The notes: generated from the letters alone by a model not told the origin. DNA of 64,000 nt from Actinomyces sp. AC-20-1 (GCF_023369555.1 NZ_JACJVC010000003.1:1-64000), one strand, 5' to 3'; positions 1-12,327 are shown, counted from the first letter of the stretch. Made by a program: numbers and translations.

Positions 1-224
1 GGCACGCGCAGGACGGTCTCGAGGGCCCGGGCGAGCTCCCCCTCGACGGTGCGCAGGCCGGGCTGGGCGGCCCAGCCACTGAAGCCGGCGCCGTCGTAGG
101 CGAGGTCGAGCCTGAGGCGCACGGCCGCCGAGGACGGCCCGGCCGGCCCGTCCTCGGGCGCGACCTGCCCGGCCGCGGGGCCCGAGCGGGGCGGCGCGCC
201 GTCCGGCTTCGCATCGGTGAGCAT
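1..224 (-). CDS. truA: tRNA pseudouridine synthase A, N-terminal part (cut by window edge)
   Basis: From an ATG at 224 the reverse strand reads a disordered leader of about 38 residues rich in Pro, Gly and Ala, then LDLAYDGAGFSGWAAQ and TVEGELARALETVL. This is the first strand and helix of TruA, the enzyme that makes pseudouridine at positions 38-40 of tRNA anticodon arms. The catalytic Asp lies beyond the window edge and cannot be checked. truA commonly follows rplQ. Here it has the same orientation as rplQ, but about 5.8 kb of plus-strand genes separate them. The start could also be a later codon, because the leader is not conserved in the family. Confidence 0.85.
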   Translation of the reverse strand, partial: MLTDAKPDGAPPRSGPAAGQVAPEDGPAGPSSAAVRLRLDLAYDGAGFSGWAAQPGLRTVEGELARALETVLRV

Positions 225-260
225 GGCGCTATTCGACCACGCCCGCCGCCGGCCCGCCGG

Positions 261-266
261 TAGCCT
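261..266 (+). promoter_or_regulatory. -10 element of a probable leaderless transcript (ROK gene)
   Basis: TAGCCT fits the actinobacterial TANNNT -10 pattern and ends six bases before the ATG at 273. Transcription would start at or next to the start codon, and no Shine-Dalgarno sequence is visible. The same spacing is seen before lysX and the DUF192 gene. No convincing -35 is visible. Confidence 0.5.
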
Positions 267-272
267 GCCGCC

Positions 273-1031
273 ATGAGCAGCCCCACGACCCTGTCCGTCG
301 ACTGCGGCGGCGGCGGCATCAAGGCCTCCGTGCTGTCCCCCGAGGGCGCGATGACCTCCCGGGCCGTGCGGACCCCGACGCCCTACCCCCTGCCGCCAAT
401 GACACTGGTCGACACCATCGCCGAGCTCGCCGCCCAGCTGCCGCAGGCGGACCGCGTGACGGTGGGGATGCCGGGCATGATCCGCCACGGCGTCGTCGTC
501 GCCACCCCCCACTACATCACCCGTGACGGCCCGCGCTCGCGCGTGCTGCCCGAGCTGGTCGAGCTGTGGCGGCGCTTCGACATGGGGGCGGCGCTCACCC
601 GGCGCCTGGAGCGGCCCGTTCTCGTCCTCAACGACGCGGAGGTCGCCGCCGCCGGGGTCGTCACCGGCCACGGCCACGAGATGATCGTCACGCTCGGCAC
701 CGGGCTGGGCAACGCGGTCTTCGACAACGGCGTGCTGGCGCCCCACGTGGAGGTCTCCCAGGGACCGATCCGCTGGGGCCTGACCTATGACGACTACATC
801 GGTGAGCACGAGCGCCTGCGCCTGGGCGACGCCCACTGGTCGCGGCGGGTGCGGCGCGTCGTCGACGCCCTGCGGCCCATGTACCTGTGGGACCGCCTCT
901 ACCTCGGGGGCGGCAACTCCCGGCGGATCCTCGCCTCCCAGCTCGCGGCCATGGGTGACGACGTCGTCGTCGTGCCCAACGAGGCCGGGATGACCGGCGG
1001 GGCCCGCTGCTGGGACCTGGCCCGCCCCTGA
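273..1031 (+). CDS. ROK-family sugar kinase-like protein (polyphosphate glucokinase-like)
   Basis: A 252-residue protein with the ASKHA sugar-kinase layout. The first phosphate loop is DCGGGGIKASV near residue 10, followed by a GMPGMIRHGVV strand, NDAEVAAAG with the putative catalytic Asp, and a second phosphate loop TLGTGLGNAVFDNG. The order and the short length resemble actinobacterial polyphosphate glucokinases, which phosphorylate glucose with polyphosphate or ATP. The Cys-rich zinc motif of ROK repressors is absent and there is no DNA-binding domain, so a regulator is unlikely. The substrate is inferred only. It is the first gene of a plus-strand group that points towards the ribosomal block, and its mRNA is probably leaderless. 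Confidence 0.7.
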   Translation: MSSPTTLSVDCGGGGIKASVLSPEGAMTSRAVRTPTPYPLPPMTLVDTIAELAAQLPQADRVTVGMPGMIRHGVVVATPHYITRDGPRSRVLPELVELWRRFDMGAALTRRLERPVLVLNDAEVAAAGVVTGHGHEMIVTLGTGLGNAVFDNGVLAPHVEVSQGPIRWGLTYDDYIGEHERLRLGDAHWSRRVRRVVDALRPMYLWDRLYLGGGNSRRILASQLAAMGDDVVVVPNEAGMTGGARCWDLARP

Positions 1032-1123
1032 GAGGCACCCTGGCTCCCACCCTGAGCGGACCCCGACCTTGGGAGGAGCCGATCTCCTCTCAGCGGGGGA
1101 TTCGCCCGCCCACAGGCGGCTGT

Positions 1124-1129
1124 CAGGAT
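1124..1129 (+). promoter_or_regulatory. -10-like element directly before lysX
   Basis: CAGGAT ends six bases before the ATG at 1136, the same geometry as the TAGCCT element before the ROK gene. It is one base away from TANNNT. No Shine-Dalgarno sequence precedes the ATG, so a leaderless lysX mRNA is plausible. Confidence 0.4.
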
Positions 1130-1135
1130 GCGCCC

Positions 1136-4377
<3,242 letters not shown>

Positions 4378-4381
<4 letters not shown>

Positions 4382-5028
4382 GGCGGCTGCTGGCGGCCGG
4401 TGTGCTGCTGTCCTACAACACGTGGGTCCTGGCGCCCCTGCTGTGGGGCGGGGACGTGCCGCCCGGCTACCTGTCCGAGCTGGCGGCGGACGACCAGCCC
4501 TGGCAGTGGGTCTTCCGCGGGGGCGACCTGCTCGCCGGTGCCCTGCTGCTGGCCATCGCGGCCCTGGGGGTGCGCGGGTGGCGGGCCCGGCTCGGCGACT
4601 GGTCCGCGGCCGTGTCCCTGGCCCTGGCGGCCAGCGGGGTGGGGACGGTGGCGGACGCGCTGGGCAACATGCCCTGCGCCCCGACGACGGACGCCATGTG
4701 CCGGGACACGGCGACGGTCTCCGGCGTCGTCCACGTCATCGCCTCGGGAACGGTGGGTGCCGGCTTCCTCATGGTCCTGGGGCTGCTGGTGCTGGGGCTA
4801 CGGGACCGGGGGGCGCCGCGCGCGCAGGTGCGCGCGGTCCTCGTGGCCGCGGGAGCGCTCGGCGCCGTCGACGTCCTCACCCTGGTGGTGGCGGCCCTGG
4901 CCCCCGGCAGCCAGGTCTGGCCGCAGGTGGGGCAGGTGCTCCTGTCCTCCCTGCTGGCGGCCGCCCTCACCCTCGGTCTTGAGAGGGGGGCCGACGGCGG
5001 TGCCCGCCTTCCAGCACGAACCTGCTGA
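4378..5028 (+). CDS. DUF998-type integral membrane protein
   Basis: A 216-residue hydrophobic protein with about six membrane segments. The ends are recognisable as the DUF998 family, for example VLLSYNTWVLAPLLWG near the N-terminus and WPQVGQVLLSSLLAAALTLG near the C-terminus. The function of the family is unknown. The start overlaps the lysX stop by four bases (ATGA), so translation is probably coupled to lysX. It also overlaps the next gene. The link to lysX suggests a role at the membrane, but that is inference. Confidence 0.65.
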
Positions 5029-5962
5029 GCCCGGGGACGGCGCCTCCGGGGGTGCCCCGGCGCCCGCTGGCGGGCGGGTACCAGCCCCCGCCGCCGGGCA
5101 CCCGGGGCACTGGGCGCGCCGGGCCGGCACCACGGCCCGGCGTCTGGCCCCCGCCGCCCCCGGGCGCCCCATGCTCGTCCTCCTGGCGGGCGCGGGCCTG
5201 GGCTCCGCCTTCTGGGAGCCGGTGCTGGCGCTGGCGCCCGGCGCCCACGTCGTCGTCGACCGGCAGGGGCGCCTGGGCACCCACTGCCCGGGGCCGCCGG
5301 CGCTCCACGCCCAGGCGGCCGTCCTCGCCCGGCTCATGGAGGACCTGGCGGTGGCCGACGGGGCCCCGACCGTCCTCGTGGCCCACTCGATGGCGGCCTT
5401 CGAGGCCGAGCTCCTGGCACGCCGTCGTCCCGACCTCGTGGACGGGATCGTCCTCGTCGACCCCTCCCTCGCCCTGCGGCCAGCGCTGACGCCCCCGCTG
5501 GCGGCAGGCGCCGTCGGGGGCCGTGCGCCCCTGGCCGCGCTCGCCCTGACGGTGGTGCGCGGCCTGCTGGGGGCGCCGGCCGTCCACCGGGCCGTGTCCG
5601 CCGTGGTGCGCGCCGGCATGCGCGGGCAGGTGTCGCAGCCGCGGGCCCTGGGCTCGCCCGCCTGGGCGGACACCTGGACCGCCGCCTCGCTCACGGGCGG
5701 TGCGGCGGAGTCCCTGGCCTACTCGGCCCAGCAGGACGACCTCCTGCGGGCACGGGAGCGCGACCGCCTGCCGGTGTGGGTGCCCACGCTCCTGCTCCAG
5801 GCGCCGCCCTACGCCTCGCGCCGACGCCTCGCCGCGGCACACCGGGCCTTCTCCCGGCTGGTGGTGCGCCGGGTGCCCGGCTCCGGGCACCTCATGGCGG
5901 TGGACGCCCCGCAGGAGGTGGCCCGGGCCGTCCGTGAGGTCCTGGGGATGGTGGGCGGCTGA
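5000..5962 (+). CDS. Alpha/beta hydrolase fold protein
   Basis: A GTG at 5000 follows a GAGAGGGGG purine run about ten bases upstream and gives 320 residues. It overlaps the DUF998 gene by 29 bases. After a Pro/Ala-rich leader of about 55 residues the fold begins at MLVLLAGAGLGSAFWEP. The nucleophile elbow is AHSMAAF, a variant of GxSxG with Ala in place of both Gly. The late histidine lies in GSGHLMAVDAPQ. Hydrolysis of an ester or amide is likely, but the substrate cannot be guessed. An alternative start is the ATG at 5171, at the beginning of the conserved fold. Confidence 0.65.
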   Translation: MPAFQHEPAEPGDGASGGAPAPAGGRVPAPAAGHPGHWARRAGTTARRLAPAAPGRPMLVLLAGAGLGSAFWEPVLALAPGAHVVVDRQGRLGTHCPGPPALHAQAAVLARLMEDLAVADGAPTVLVAHSMAAFEAELLARRRPDLVDGIVLVDPSLALRPALTPPLAAGAVGGRAPLAALALTVVRGLLGAPAVHRAVSAVVRAGMRGQVSQPRALGSPAWADTWTAASLTGGAAESLAYSAQQDDLLRARERDRLPVWVPTLLLQAPPYASRRRLAAAHRAFSRLVVRRVPGSGHLMAVDAPQEVARAVREVLGMVGG

Positions 5963-5989
5963 GGCAGCCGCAGCACGCGCGCAACGGCC

Positions 5990-6023
5990 GCGGGGCCCGT
6001 CACCGTGTGGTGGCGGGCCCCGC
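5990..6023. terminator. Bidirectional hairpin between convergent genes
   Basis: GCGGGGCCCG at 5990-5999 pairs with CGGGCCCCGC at 6014-6023, and most of the bases between them also pair around a GTGT loop. It lies between the hydrolase (plus) and rplQ (minus), so it can end transcription from both sides. There is no U-tract, as is usual at this GC content. Confidence 0.7.
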
Positions 6024-6051
6024 GGGCGTGCGTGTCAGACCTGGAGCAGGC

Positions 6052-6735
6052 TCAGTCCTCGACCTTCTGGGCGGCGGCACCGCCGGCGGGGGCGAAGCCG
6101 GCGGCCTCGGCGTCCTCGGCGGAGGCGAACCAGACCTCGGCGACGGTGGCGTCGTACCAGCGCGAGCCGGGGACGTGGTACTTCATGGAGTCCTCGTTGC
6201 CCTTGACATGGTGGTCGGCGTCGGGGGCCTTAGCGGAGCCCTCGGCGAGGCGGACGGCACCGGCGTACTCGACGGCGGTGGTCTCCTCGGCCGGGGCCTC
6301 GGCGGGGGTCTCGACGGCCTTCTCGGCGGCCCGCTTGGCGGTGGCGACGGCGTCGGCCACGACCTCCTTCTTGGCGACGGGCTCGAGCACGAGGGAGATG
6401 ACGGCCATGGGAGCGTTGTCACCCTTGCGGGGGGCCACCTTGACGATGCGGGTGTAACCGCCCTCGCGGCCCTCGAGCTGGGGGGCGATCTCCTCGAAGA
6501 GGCGGTAGACGGCGAACTTGTCTGTCACCTTGCGCAGGACCGTGCGGCGGGCGTGCAGGTCGCCGCGCTTGCCCTTGGTGATGAGCTTCTCGGCGTAGGG
6601 GCGCAGGCGGCGGGCGCGGGCCTCCGTCGTCGTGATGGACTCGTGGATGAAGAGCTGCGTGGCCAGGTTGGCCAGCATGTGGCGCTCGTGCTGGGCGGAG
6701 CCGCCCAGGCGGGGTCCCTTGGTGGGGCGAGGCAT
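6052..6735 (-). CDS. rplQ: 50S ribosomal protein L17 with a long C-terminal extension
   Basis: Residues 1 to about 120 are ordinary bacterial L17 ([20 protein letters not shown], then [17 protein letters not shown]), a 23S rRNA-binding protein near the tunnel exit. At 227 residues it is about 100 longer than usual L17. The extra part is an Ala/Glu-rich linker (about 120-175) and a compact module at about 177-217 containing [31 protein letters not shown] and AAGFAPAG. This module looks like a small domain found at the ends of unrelated bacterial proteins. It is the last gene of the infA-rpoA operon. The start follows AGGAG. See findings. Confidence 0.93.
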   Translation of the reverse strand: MPRPTKGPRLGGSAQHERHMLANLATQLFIHESITTTEARARRLRPYAEKLITKGKRGDLHARRTVLRKVTDKFAVYRLFEEIAPQLEGREGGYTRIVKVAPRKGDNAPMAVISLVLEPVAKKEVVADAVATAKRAAEKAVETPAEAPAEETTAVEYAGAVRLAEGSAKAPDADHHVKGNEDSMKYHVPGSRWYDATVAEVWFASAEDAEAAGFAPAGGAAAQKVED

Positions 6736-6774
6736 TGTTGTCTCCTAGGTGAATGGCGAGCGGGGGCGCGCGGC

Positions 6775-7773
6775 TCAGGCCTGCTCGTCGCTGAACGTGG
6801 GGTTGGTGTAGTCGTCGTCCGCGATGTAGTCGACCGGGGAGCCCTTGAGGGACAGACCCAGCTCGGCCAGCTTCTCCTTGATCTCGGAGATCGACTTGGC
6901 ACCGAAGTTGCGGATGTCGAGGAGGTCCGCCTCGCTGCGCGCGACGAGCTCACCGACGGTGTGGATGCCCTCGCGCTTGAGCGCGTTGGAGGAGCGGGCC
7001 TGGAGGTCGAGCTCGTCGATCATGAGGGCGAGGTCCTGCTGGAGGGCCTGGTCCATCGGCGAGGGGCCGACCTCGATGCCCTCGGCCTCGACATTGAGCT
7101 CACGGGCCAGGCCGAAGAGCTCGACGAGCGTCTTGCCGGCGGAGGCGAGCGCGTCACGAGGGGTGATCGAGGCCTTGGTCTCGACGTCCACCACGAGGCG
7201 GTCGAAGTCCGTGCGCTGCTCGACACGGGTGGCCTCGACCGCGTAGGAGACCTTCTTGACGGGCGAGTAGATGGAGTCCACGGGGATGCGGGAGATCTCC
7301 GCGTTCGGGTCCTTGTTCTGGGCCGCGGAGACGTAGCCGCGTCCGCGCTCGACCGTCAGCTCGATCTCGAGCTTGCCCTTCTCGTTGAGGGTGGCGATGA
7401 CGAGCTCGGGGTTGTGGATCTCCACGCCGGCGGGCGGGGTGATGTCACCGGCGGTGACGACACCCGGGCCGGACTTGCGCAGGTACATGACGACCGGCTC
7501 GTCGTTCTCGCTCGAGAGCACGATCTCCTTGATGTTGAGGATGATCTGGGCGACATCCTCCTTGACCCCGGCGATGGTGCGGAACTCGTGGGGCACCCCG
7601 TCGATGCGCACGCTGGTGACGGCGGCGCCCGGGATGGACGACAGCAGCGTGCGGCGCAGGGAGTTGCCGAGCGTGTAGCCGAAGCCGGGCTCGAGGGGCT
7701 CCAGGACGAACCGCGAGCGGCGGTCCTCCTCGATGACCTCCTCGGAGAGCGTGGGTCGCTGTGCAATGAGCAC
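6775..7773 (-). CDS. rpoA: DNA-directed RNA polymerase subunit alpha
   Basis: A 332-residue alpha subunit, the scaffold on which beta and beta-prime assemble. The N-terminal dimerisation domain contains [20 protein letters not shown], and [16 protein letters not shown] lies further on. The C-terminal domain, which contacts promoter UP elements and activators, contains [20 protein letters not shown] and [13 protein letters not shown]. The start is GTG, preceded by AAAGGAAAC. rplQ follows after 39 bases. Upstream, the gene is separated from rpsK by 164 bases with a strong hairpin. The rpsD gene often found at that place is missing. Confidence 0.97.
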   Translation of the reverse strand: MLIAQRPTLSEEVIEEDRRSRFVLEPLEPGFGYTLGNSLRRTLLSSIPGAAVTSVRIDGVPHEFRTIAGVKEDVAQIILNIKEIVLSSENDEPVVMYLRKSGPGVVTAGDITPPAGVEIHNPELVIATLNEKGKLEIELTVERGRGYVSAAQNKDPNAEISRIPVDSIYSPVKKVSYAVEATRVEQRTDFDRLVVDVETKASITPRDALASAGKTLVELFGLARELNVEAEGIEVGPSPMDQALQQDLALMIDELDLQARSSNALKREGIHTVGELVARSEADLLDIRNFGAKSISEIKEKLAELGLSLKGSPVDYIADDDYTNPTFSDEQA

Positions 7774-7886
7774 GTGGTTTCCTTTCGTGGCGGCGCCCGC
7801 TATATGACGCCGATCCTGCGGGATGTGGACGGCGCGCGAGTGATCTCGGCCCGTCCGCGTCCGCCCTTCAGGGGCGGGCGCGAGGA

Positions 7887-7927
7887 GCCGACGGCGTCAT
7901 GGGCCCGGGGGGCCGGACGCCGTCGGC
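7887..7927 (-). terminator. Strong hairpin between rpsK and rpoA
   Basis: GCCGACGGCGTC at 7887-7898 pairs perfectly with GACGCCGTCGGC at 7916-7927. It begins 11 bases after the rpsK stop. It may attenuate or process the transcript before rpoA, or mark a separate rpoA-rplQ unit. No clear promoter was found between it and rpoA. Confidence 0.5.
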
Positions 7928-7937
7928 CTCGGTCGTC

Positions 7938-8339
7938 TCAGACGTGGCGGCGCTTGGGCGGGCGGCAGCCGTTGTGGGCCTGGGGCGTGACGTCGGAGAT
8001 GGAGCCGACCTCGAGGCCGGCGGCCTGGAGGGAGCGGATCGCGGTCTCACGGCCCGGGCCGGGGCCCTTGACGAAGACGTCGATCTTCTTCATGCCGTGC
8101 TCCTGCGCGCGGCGGGCGGCGGCCTCGGCGGCGAGCTGGGCGGCGTAGGGGGTCGACTTGCGCGAGCCCTTGAAGCCGACCTGGCCGGAGGAGGCCCAGG
8201 CGATGACGGCGCCGTTCGGGTCCGTGAGGGACACGATGGTGTTGTTGAAGGTGGACTTGATGTAGGCGTGGCCGTGGGTGACGTTCTTGCGGTCCTTGCG
8301 ACGCGTCTTGCGCACGGCGGTGCGGCTCTTGGGAGGCAT
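7938..8339 (-). CDS. rpsK: 30S ribosomal protein S11
   Basis: A 133-residue S11, which sits on the platform of the small subunit and helps form the mRNA exit path near the Shine-Dalgarno helix. The diagnostic stretches are [38 protein letters not shown] and the C-terminal [18 protein letters not shown]. Length is typical for actinobacteria. It follows rpsM after 67 bases in the infA-rpmJ-rpsM-rpsK order. GAAGGAAAC precedes the ATG. Confidence 0.97.
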   Translation of the reverse strand: MPPKSRTAVRKTRRKDRKNVTHGHAYIKSTFNNTIVSLTDPNGAVIAWASSGQVGFKGSRKSTPYAAQLAAEAAARRAQEHGMKKIDVFVKGPGPGRETAIRSLQAAGLEVGSISDVTPQAHNGCRPPKRRHV

Positions 8340-8406
8340 GTTTCCTTCTTCGATCTAGGTCGTCGTTCCATGGCGGGCAGCCGTGCCCGCGCTCATGGAC
8401 TGCTGC

Positions 8407-8781
8407 TTACTTGGCCTTCTTCTTACCGGCCACAGTGCGCTTGGGACCCTTGCGGGTGCGCGCGTTGGTCTTGGTGCGCTGGCCGTGCACCGGCAGGTGA
8501 CGGCGGTGGCGCAGGCCCTGGTAGCAGCCGATCTCGATCTTGCGGCGGATGTCCGCCTGGACCTCGCGGCGCAGGTCGCCCTCCACCTGGTAATTCGTGT
8601 CGATGTGGTTGCGAAGCAGGACGAGCTCGTCCTCGGTGAGGTCCTTGACGCGGGTGTCGGGGTTGACGCCCGTCGCCGCGAGGGTCTCGTCCGCACGGGT
8701 GCGGCCGATCCCGAAGATGTATGTGAGGGCGACCTCGACTCGCTTCTCGCGAGGCAGGTCGACACCGGAAATACGTGCCAC
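8407..8781 (-). CDS. rpsM: 30S ribosomal protein S13
   Basis: A 124-residue S13, the head protein that contacts 23S rRNA and L5 across the subunit bridge. It starts [34 protein letters not shown] is the helix-hairpin-helix segment, and [20 protein letters not shown] is the conserved basic tail that reaches the P-site tRNA. It lies between rpmJ and rpsK. The 159-base gap upstream (8782-8940) holds no gene and no clear promoter. Confidence 0.97.
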   Translation of the reverse strand: MARISGVDLPREKRVEVALTYIFGIGRTRADETLAATGVNPDTRVKDLTEDELVLLRNHIDTNYQVEGDLRREVQADIRRKIEIGCYQGLRHRRHLPVHGQRTKTNARTRKGPKRTVAGKKKAK

Positions 8782-8940
8782 GGTGTGGTTCTCCTGTGTG
8801 CTCCCGGAGGTCGTCGCCCACCTCCCCCGCCGTCTGTCGCGGCGGCCCCGGCCTCCAGGAACCGAGGGTTGCTCACCGGTGGTGAGCTGGGGTGGGTGCT
8901 TGTGAGTGGCCGCCTGGTCGGCGGCCGTCAGCGTCCGGGG

Positions 8941-9054
8941 TCAGCCCTGGCGCTGCTTGTGCCGCGGGTTCTCGCAGATGACCATGACGCGGCCGTGGCG
9001 ACGAATCACCTTGCAGCTGTCACAGATCTTCTTGACGCTCGGCTTGACCTTCAT
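8941..9054 (-). CDS. rpmJ: 50S ribosomal protein L36
   Basis: A 37-residue protein read from an ATG at 9054: [20 protein letters not shown], then [17 protein letters not shown]. The Cys-x2-Cys, the later Cys and the His make the zinc site of the C-plus (zinc-binding) form of L36. It lies directly after infA, as in most bacteria, and is short enough to be missed by simple open-frame searches. Confidence 0.95.
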   Translation of the reverse strand: MKVKPSVKKICDSCKVIRRHGRVMVICENPRHKQRQG

Positions 9055-9089
9055 GATGTTCCTCCGTCATCCCCGTCAGGGGAGGACTG

Positions 9090-9311
9090 TCACTTGTACC
9101 GGTAGACGATGCGACCGCGTGTGAGGTCGTAGGGGCTCAGCTCCACGACCACGCGGTCCTCGGGGAGGATGCGGATGTAGTGCTGCCGCATCTTGCCGGA
9201 GATGTGCGCGAGCACGACGTGCCCGTTGCTCAGCTCCACCCGGAACATCGCGTTCGGAAGGGCCTCGACGACCGATCCCTCGACCTCGATGACGCCATCC
9301 TTCTTAGCCAT
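9090..9311 (-). CDS. infA: Translation initiation factor IF-1
   Basis: A 73-residue OB-fold protein starting [20 protein letters not shown] and ending with [17 protein letters not shown]-1 binds the ribosomal A site during initiation and assists IF-2 and IF-3. The ATG at 9311 is preceded by GGAGG. The reading frame stays open upstream, but nothing there resembles the family. It is the first gene of the infA-rpmJ-rpsM-rpsK-rpoA-rplQ operon. Confidence 0.96.
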   Translation of the reverse strand: MAKKDGVIEVEGSVVEALPNAMFRVELSNGHVVLAHISGKMRQHYIRILPEDRVVVELSPYDLTRGRIVYRYK

Positions 9312-9432
9312 GTTCCTCCGTCGGTGCTTGCTCGCTCGAGTTCCTCCGACGACGTCGCCGTCGGACGACGCGCCCCTTGCCCCCACCCCCAGCTGGTGCT
9401 GCGCGTGGGACCGTAGGGCGCACCGGCCCTTA

Positions 9433-9438
9433 ACAATA
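9433..9438 (-). promoter_or_regulatory. Candidate -10 of the infA operon
   Basis: On the minus strand TATTGT fits TANNNT and stands in a short AT-rich patch within GC-rich DNA, about 120 bases before the infA ATG. The -35 region (GTGGGG at 17 bp) is poor. The rest of the gap 9312-9547 shows no other feature. Confidence 0.4.
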
Positions 9439-9547
9439 CGGCAGGGCCGCCGGGCCCCACCACGCGAGATCGGGCACAGTGACGGTGTTTCCGACCACAG
9501 GACGCGGCCGGCACGGCCTCGGCTCTGCCCGGACGGCCCTGACCGGT

Positions 9548-11302
9548 TCAGGACCGGGCGCGGCGCGCGGCCTCCTGCTCGGCGATGACCTGCGCGTACC
9601 GAGGGCCGGCCTCGCGCCACGGCACCCCGGGCACGAGCACGAAGTGTGTCCCCGCGGCGCGCATGCGCGCGCCGTGGGCGGCGCAGCGGCGCATGAAGCC
9701 GTCCAGGGCCCGGGCGCGCCCGTCCGGGCCCTCGGGCAGGGCCCGGCACCAGCCGACCTCGGCCGTGCCCAACAGGCGCGGCAGCAGCAGCGCCTCGACG
9801 TCCTCGACGCCGCGGGCGGTCTCCGCCCACAGGGTCGCCTCGACGCCCTCGATGCCGGGCTCCCCCACGCCCTCGAGGAGGCCGGCGGGGTCCCAGTCGC
9901 GGGCCGCACCAAGGTCCAGCACCCCGGCCCAGTCGAGGCCCAGCGGCGCCTGGGCGTCCCAGGCCATGTCGAGGTAGGCGTGCTTGCAGGGGGACATGAT
10001 GAGGCGCGCCCCCTGCTGGACGGCCAGGCGCTGGCCCTCAGCGGCCTCCTGGCCGCGCACGTCCCACACCTGCAGCTGCGGGGGCGTGCCGGCCTCCTCG
10101 GGCGCCGGGCCGACGGGCTGGGCGGACCAGGCCTCGTTCCAGCCCACGGGCACGCGCCCGCGCTCGCGCACGACCTCGCAGGCCCAGGTCAGCAGCTCGG
10201 CGTAGGCCGAGCCCGGCCCGATGCCGTAGCGCTCGGCCATCGCCCAGGGCTCGTCGCCGCCGAGGTGGACGCGCCTGCCCTCGGGGTCGAGGTCCATCAC
10301 CTGGGTGAGGACGTGGCGCAGGAAGGCGCGGGTGGCCGGGGCGCGGGGGTCGAGGTAGGAGAAGCCGACGATGATGCTGCCGTCCGCCGGGGCGGCGGGC
10401 GCCCCGGGGGTGGAGACGTGGGAGCTGCCCGGGGTGCACAGGCCGGGCAGGGCGTGCATGGCGGCGCCCACGTGGCCGGGCACGTCGATCTCGGGGACGA
10501 CCTCCACGCCGCGGGAGCGGCAGAAGGCCAGGATCCGCCGGTAGTCCTCCTGGGTGTACCAGCCCGGGCGGCCCGGGCGGCCGGACCAGGCGGGCAGGGT
10601 GACGGCCGTGCGCCCGGAGACCTCGGTCAGCCGCCTGTAGTCGTGGGGGTCGTCCTCGGCGCGGCCCTCGTTGGTGATCTCCAGGCGCCAGCCCTGGTCG
10701 TCGGCCAGGTGCAGGTGCAGGACGTTGATCTTGAGGAGGCTGACGGCCTCGACGACGCGCAGCAGGTCCTCGACGGGCAGGAAGCTGCGGGCGATGTCGA
10801 TCATGACGCCGCGGTGGGCCCAGCGCGGGGCGTCCTCGACCCGGGTGCCGGGCACGAGGGCGAGGACGTCGTCGTCACCCCTCCCCCACGCCGTGCCCTC
10901 GGGGTCCATGACGCGCGGCGGCAGCAGCTGCAGGAGGGTGCGCACGGCGTGGAGCACGCCGAGGCGGGTGGCCGCGCGCAGCACGACGCCCTCGGGCCCG
11001 GACTCGAGCGTGTAACCCTCGCTGCCGAGGTCCTGGTCCTCGTCGAGCAGGAGCGTGAGGGCCCCGGCGACCGGTGCGGGCGCCCGGTCCTCCGCCAGGG
11101 GCAGGAGGTCGGCGCTGCCGGACCAGCCCAGGCCGGCGCGCAGCCTCTCGGCCAGGATCTCGGCGGGCTCCTCGGTGCCGGCCTGGCACAGGAGCGGGGT
11201 GGTCCTCATCAGCGTGAAGCCGGCGGCGCGCGCCTCGAGGCTCCGCGGGGCGGGCAGGACGTGGACGGGTGGGCTCAGGGGGGCGACGGCGTTGTCCTCC
11301 AT
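9548..11302 (-). CDS. Beta-N-acetylhexosaminidase, glycoside hydrolase family 20
   Basis: A 584-residue GH20 enzyme. Residues about 10-150 form the GH20b-like N-terminal domain. The catalytic barrel follows with [12 protein letters not shown] (about 164), [17 protein letters not shown] (about 193), EIDVPGH (about 271) and HLGGDE with the catalytic pair Asp350-Glu351. GH20 enzymes remove terminal N-acetylglucosamine or N-acetylgalactosamine by substrate-assisted catalysis. No signal peptide or anchor is visible, so it is probably cytoplasmic and acts on imported or recycled amino sugar oligomers. It is an unusual passenger between map and infA, 52 bases after map in the same direction. Confidence 0.88.
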   Translation of the reverse strand: MEDNAVAPLSPPVHVLPAPRSLEARAAGFTLMRTTPLLCQAGTEEPAEILAERLRAGLGWSGSADLLPLAEDRAPAPVAGALTLLLDEDQDLGSEGYTLESGPEGVVLRAATRLGVLHAVRTLLQLLPPRVMDPEGTAWGRGDDDVLALVPGTRVEDAPRWAHRGVMIDIARSFLPVEDLLRVVEAVSLLKINVLHLHLADDQGWRLEITNEGRAEDDPHDYRRLTEVSGRTAVTLPAWSGRPGRPGWYTQEDYRRILAFCRSRGVEVVPEIDVPGHVGAAMHALPGLCTPGSSHVSTPGAPAAPADGSIIVGFSYLDPRAPATRAFLRHVLTQVMDLDPEGRRVHLGGDEPWAMAERYGIGPGSAYAELLTWACEVVRERGRVPVGWNEAWSAQPVGPAPEEAGTPPQLQVWDVRGQEAAEGQRLAVQQGARLIMSPCKHAYLDMAWDAQAPLGLDWAGVLDLGAARDWDPAGLLEGVGEPGIEGVEATLWAETARGVEDVEALLLPRLLGTAEVGWCRALPEGPDGRARALDGFMRRCAAHGARMRAAGTHFVLVPGVPWREAGPRYAQVIAEQEAARRARS

Positions 11303-11354
11303 GGGCCGAAGCGTAGCGGTGCGCGGCTAGGGCGGCTGCCGGCCGCACCGGGGC

Positions 11355-12236
11355 TCAGCGCAGCGGCCTGGGCTCGATGCCGTAGGGGCTCAGGCCCTCG
11401 ACACCGCCGTCGGGCGCGGTGAGGACCCACACGCCGCCGGGGACGATGGCGACCGTGTGCTCCCACTGGGCGGCCCGTGAGCCGTCCTCGGTGACGACGG
11501 TCCAGCCGTCGTCGAGCTCGCGCACCCGCGGTGAGCCAGCGGTGAGCATCGGCTCGATGGCCAGGACCATGCCCGGGCGCAGGCGCGGCCCCTTGCGCCT
11601 GACGGAGTAGTTGAGGACGTCGGGCGCCATGTGCATGGCCGTGCCGATGCCGTGGCCGACGTACTCCTCGAGGATGCCCAGGCGCTGGCCGTGCTCCTGC
11701 GCGGCGGCGTCCACGACCTCCTCGACGGCGTCGCCGATGGCGTTGAGGCGCGTCCCGCGTCCCGTCGCCTCACCGGCGGCCGCGCGGGCGACGGCGGCGA
11801 TGGCGGCCCACAGGGCGTGGCGGGTGGTGGTGTCCAGGAGCCGGTCGGAGTCACAGGCGTAGCGGCCGCCGACGACGGTGGTGAAGGCCGCGTCGCCGTG
11901 CCACTGGGTGCCCTCCTCGTCCAGGACGTAGGCGCCGCAGTCGAAGGTGATGAGGTCGCCCTCGGCGAGGACCCGCTCGCCCGGGATGCCGTGGACCACC
12001 TCGTCGTTGACGGAGGTGCACACGGTGGCCGGGTAGTCGTAGTAGCCGAGAAAGCTCGAGTGCGCCCCGGCGCGGGAGATGACCTCGGCGCAGACGGCGT
12101 CGAGCTCGCCGGTGGTCACACCGGGGCGGACGGCCTCGCGCAGGGCTGCGTGGATGTCGGCGACGACGAGCCCGGCGCGGCGCATGTGGCGCACCTGGTC
12201 CGGGGTCTTGATCTGGATCTGCTCGTGTCCGATCAC
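11355..12236 (-). CDS. map: Methionine aminopeptidase, type I
   Basis: A 293-residue enzyme that removes the initiator methionine from new proteins. The metal ligands are visible in order: Asp in LITFDCGAY, Asp in WHGDAAFT, His in GHGIGTAMH, Glu in LAIEPML and Glu in QWEHTVAI. It begins MIGHEQIQIKTPDQVRHMRR, and the C-terminus is somewhat longer than in E. coli. The position after secY and adk is classic. A hairpin at 12280-12321 separates it from adk. Confidence 0.95.
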   Translation of the reverse strand: MIGHEQIQIKTPDQVRHMRRAGLVVADIHAALREAVRPGVTTGELDAVCAEVISRAGAHSSFLGYYDYPATVCTSVNDEVVHGIPGERVLAEGDLITFDCGAYVLDEEGTQWHGDAAFTTVVGGRYACDSDRLLDTTTRHALWAAIAAVARAAAGEATGRGTRLNAIGDAVEEVVDAAAQEHGQRLGILEEYVGHGIGTAMHMAPDVLNYSVRRKGPRLRPGMVLAIEPMLTAGSPRVRELDDGWTVVTEDGSRAAQWEHTVAIVPGGVWVLTAPDGGVEGLSPYGIEPRPLR

Positions 12237-12279
12237 GGTGGGGTCCTTCCAGCGGGTGGGCTGCCGGGTGGCCAGGACG

Positions 12280-12321
12280 ACGACGGCGGGCCGCCCGTGC
12301 GTGGGGGTGACCCGCCGTCGT
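12280..12321 (-). terminator. Hairpin between adk and map
   Basis: ACGACGGCGGG at 12280-12290 pairs with CCCGCCGTCGT at 12311-12321, just past the adk stop. The outer arm plus five more bases (ACGACGGCGGGCCGCC) is identical to the arm of the rpoC terminator. It may reduce read-through into map. Confidence 0.5.
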
Positions 12322-12327
12322 GCTGCC

